Shown here piece by piece: positions 62,670 to 64,000 of a stretch of 64,000 nt of DNA. The number at the start of each line of letters is the position of its first letter. Position 1 is the first letter of the stretch. Below the pieces are notes generated by a model. The model saw nothing but the letters and a program-made list of their open reading frames with translations. It did not search any database and was not told where the DNA came from. The translations under genes and the position numbers were made by a program. Source of the DNA: Zhongshania aquimaris (GTDB taxonomy: Bacteria > Pseudomonadota > Gammaproteobacteria > Pseudomonadales > Spongiibacteraceae). Where the stretch lies: contig NZ_JAHWDQ010000002.1 of assembly GCF_019312595.1 (NCBI RefSeq), positions 496,001 through 560,000 of the forward strand. Reading direction: 5' to 3'.

Positions 62670-63476
62670 CTAGTTTGCCTTCTGTTTAAAGCTTATGTTT
62701 GTCGAGCCATAGCCAATTAGCTCCATGGTAAACGTGTCGCCGGGTTTAGCGGGTTCGAGTGGAACCACTGAACCTGACAGTATAATTTCACCGGCTTTGA
62801 AGCTGGTGCCGAACTCGCCGAGCGTGTTTGCTAGCCATGCCACGGCAGTGAGTGGGTTGCCTTGCACGGCTGAACCGAGGCCCTGACTCACAAGACACCC
62901 ATTTTTATGCATGACGATTTTTAAGTTGGCGAGATCAATTCCGGTGGGATTTATATGCTCGTCTCCCAGCGCGTAAAATCCGCAGGATGCGTTATCAGCG
63001 ATGGTGTCCTGGATTTTTATACGCCAGTTGTTAATTCGTGAATCTACAATTTCAAAGCAGGGGATAATGTACTCAGTGGCCGTCAGTACGTCCTGTTCAC
63101 TTACCCCCGGTCCCTGCAGGTCGCTTTTAAGTTTGAAGGCTATTTCCGCTTCGACCTGAGGTTGGATTAGGGCGTTTGCGATATCTATTTCTGCGCCGTT
63201 TGGCACGGCCATGGCGCTCGTCAGAAATCCGAAATCCGGTTGAAATACACCTAGCATCTCCTGAACACTGGCGGATGTGACGCCTATTTTCTTGCCTACA
63301 ATGGTTTCGCCATTTTTGTCGATTCGCGCCTGAAGAAATCCCCGTGATATGTGATACGCGTCATCAATACTTATCTCTGGGAAGCGTTCGGTAAAAGGCA
63401 GAATGGGTGTGCATGTCGTCATCGCATCGAACAGTTCTTTAGAAAGTTCGAGTCGTTGCTGGTTTGTTAAACTCAT
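62670..63476 (-). CDS. tesE: 2-hydroxypenta/hexa-2,4-dienoate hydratase (HsaE/TesE/MhpD)
   Basis: The 268-residue member of the fumarylacetoacetase-like hydratase family has KKIGVTSASVQEMLGVFQPDFGFL, the metal-site residues in QPQVEAEIAFKL and ILSGSVVPLEPAKPGDTFTM near the end. It adds water to the dienoate released after meta-cleavage and hydrolysis. ATG 63476 is used since GGGGAC precedes it; the frame opens at 63503. It is the first gene of the operon. The word TTAAACTCGCATT lies 151 bases upstream. Confidence 0.92.
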   Translation of the reverse strand: MSLTNQQRLELSKELFDAMTTCTPILPFTERFPEISIDDAYHISRGFLQARIDKNGETIVGKKIGVTSASVQEMLGVFQPDFGFLTSAMAVPNGAEIDIANALIQPQVEAEIAFKLKSDLQGPGVSEQDVLTATEYIIPCFEIVDSRINNWRIKIQDTIADNASCGFYALGDEHINPTGIDLANLKIVMHKNGCLVSQGLGSAVQGNPLTAVAWLANTLGEFGTSFKAGEIILSGSVVPLEPAKPGDTFTMELIGYGSTNISFKQKAN

Positions 63477-63626
63477 GAAGTCCCCGTCGAAGTGTTGTCG
63501 CAATTAACGCCGCGTCGATTCAGATATTAATGAACGCGTAATCGCCTAAGTCGCAGACTTTAAAAAGTAACGAAGCTGCGCATCAGCAATATTGGTTGGT
63601 CATGATAGGAGTGGGACGAACTCATC

Positions 63627-63666
63627 TTAAACTCGCATTCCGTATATCGCGGGAGGTAAATGCGAG
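63627..63666. promoter_or_regulatory. Operator-like word with inverted repeat (gap 63477-63801)
   Basis: TTAAACTCGCATT (63627-63639) and AATGCGAG (63659-63666) form 8-base inverted arms CTCGCATT/AATGCGAG with a 19-base spacer. Each arm is oriented toward one of the divergent operons (hydratase and flavin reductase). Nothing else was assigned in this 325-base gap. Confidence 0.65.
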
Positions 63667-63789
63667 CACAAACCAAGTACTACTTATATGTGTGGGTATG
63701 CCATTGTGAATGGCAGATTTGGTCGGAAGTTAATTTTCTATAGGACAAGCTCATCGATATAGCCAGCGCGCGTATATCAGAGTAAATAA

Positions 63790-64000
<211 letters not shown>

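Overview
The window reads as chromosomal DNA of a Gram-negative, probably marine, gammaproteobacterium of the kind that lives on steroids and other hydrophobic lipids. This is inferred from four SusC-like TonB-dependent receptors, dense beta-oxidation genes, Delta1-ketosteroid-dehydrogenase-type flavoproteins, a class I extradiol dioxygenase and the hydratase/aldolase/acetaldehyde-dehydrogenase trio that ends steroid A/B-ring cleavage. No rRNA, tRNA, CRISPR array or transposase was seen.

Layout. 1-1431: end of a phospholipid acyltransferase-like gene and a bile-acid:Na+ symporter homologue. 1779-6287: a TonB receptor and a DUF3604 lipoprotein. 6484-13152: two acyl-CoA dehydrogenases, a LiuC/AtuE-like hydratase, an acyl-CoA ligase and a LuxR-type regulator. 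13248-15223: a membrane-anchored PPIase and a HupE/UreJ-type membrane protein. 15381-20452: two TonB receptors on the minus strand, with ten tandem CTAGTT hexamers in front of the first. 20930-30651: a dehydrogenase, sulfotransferase, carboxylic acid reductase, zinc alcohol dehydrogenase, MAPEG protein and arylsulfatase. 31114-33484: a PanB homologue, then what looks like an orphan integron cassette: a nuclease-like gene interrupted by three in-frame stop codons and followed directly by an attC-like site. 33629-35848: a fourth TonB receptor. 36029-51916: a large beta-oxidation and side-chain block (CoA-transferase-like, SDRs, acyl-CoA dehydrogenases including a two-subunit pair, HMG-CoA-synthase-like/OB-fold fusion, SCP-x thiolase, MaoC hydratase, three crotonases, an acyl-CoA ligase). 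52197-53781: a GC-richer SDR and a TetR regulator. 54200-64000: extradiol dioxygenase, Tat-exported KstD-like protein, KstD, a second FAD dehydrogenase, aldolase, acetaldehyde dehydrogenase, hydratase and the start of a flavin reductase.

How it fits together. Receptors and the symporter would import the substrate. The ligases, acyl-CoA dehydrogenases, hydratases and thiolase would shorten an acyl side chain. The KstD-type enzymes would desaturate ring A, and the extradiol dioxygenase plus TesE/G/F-like enzymes would carry the cleaved ring to pyruvate and an acyl-CoA. The CAR, alcohol dehydrogenase, sulfotransferase and sulfatase genes suggest a side route that reduces a carboxylate to an alcohol and adds or removes sulfate.

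Most notable non-coding signals: a recurrent intergenic word, TTAAA(G)CTCGCATT, in front of two receptors and three catabolic genes or operons, which looks like the operator of an uncharacterised regulon; the hexamer array; and the attC-like site with an extrahelical G.
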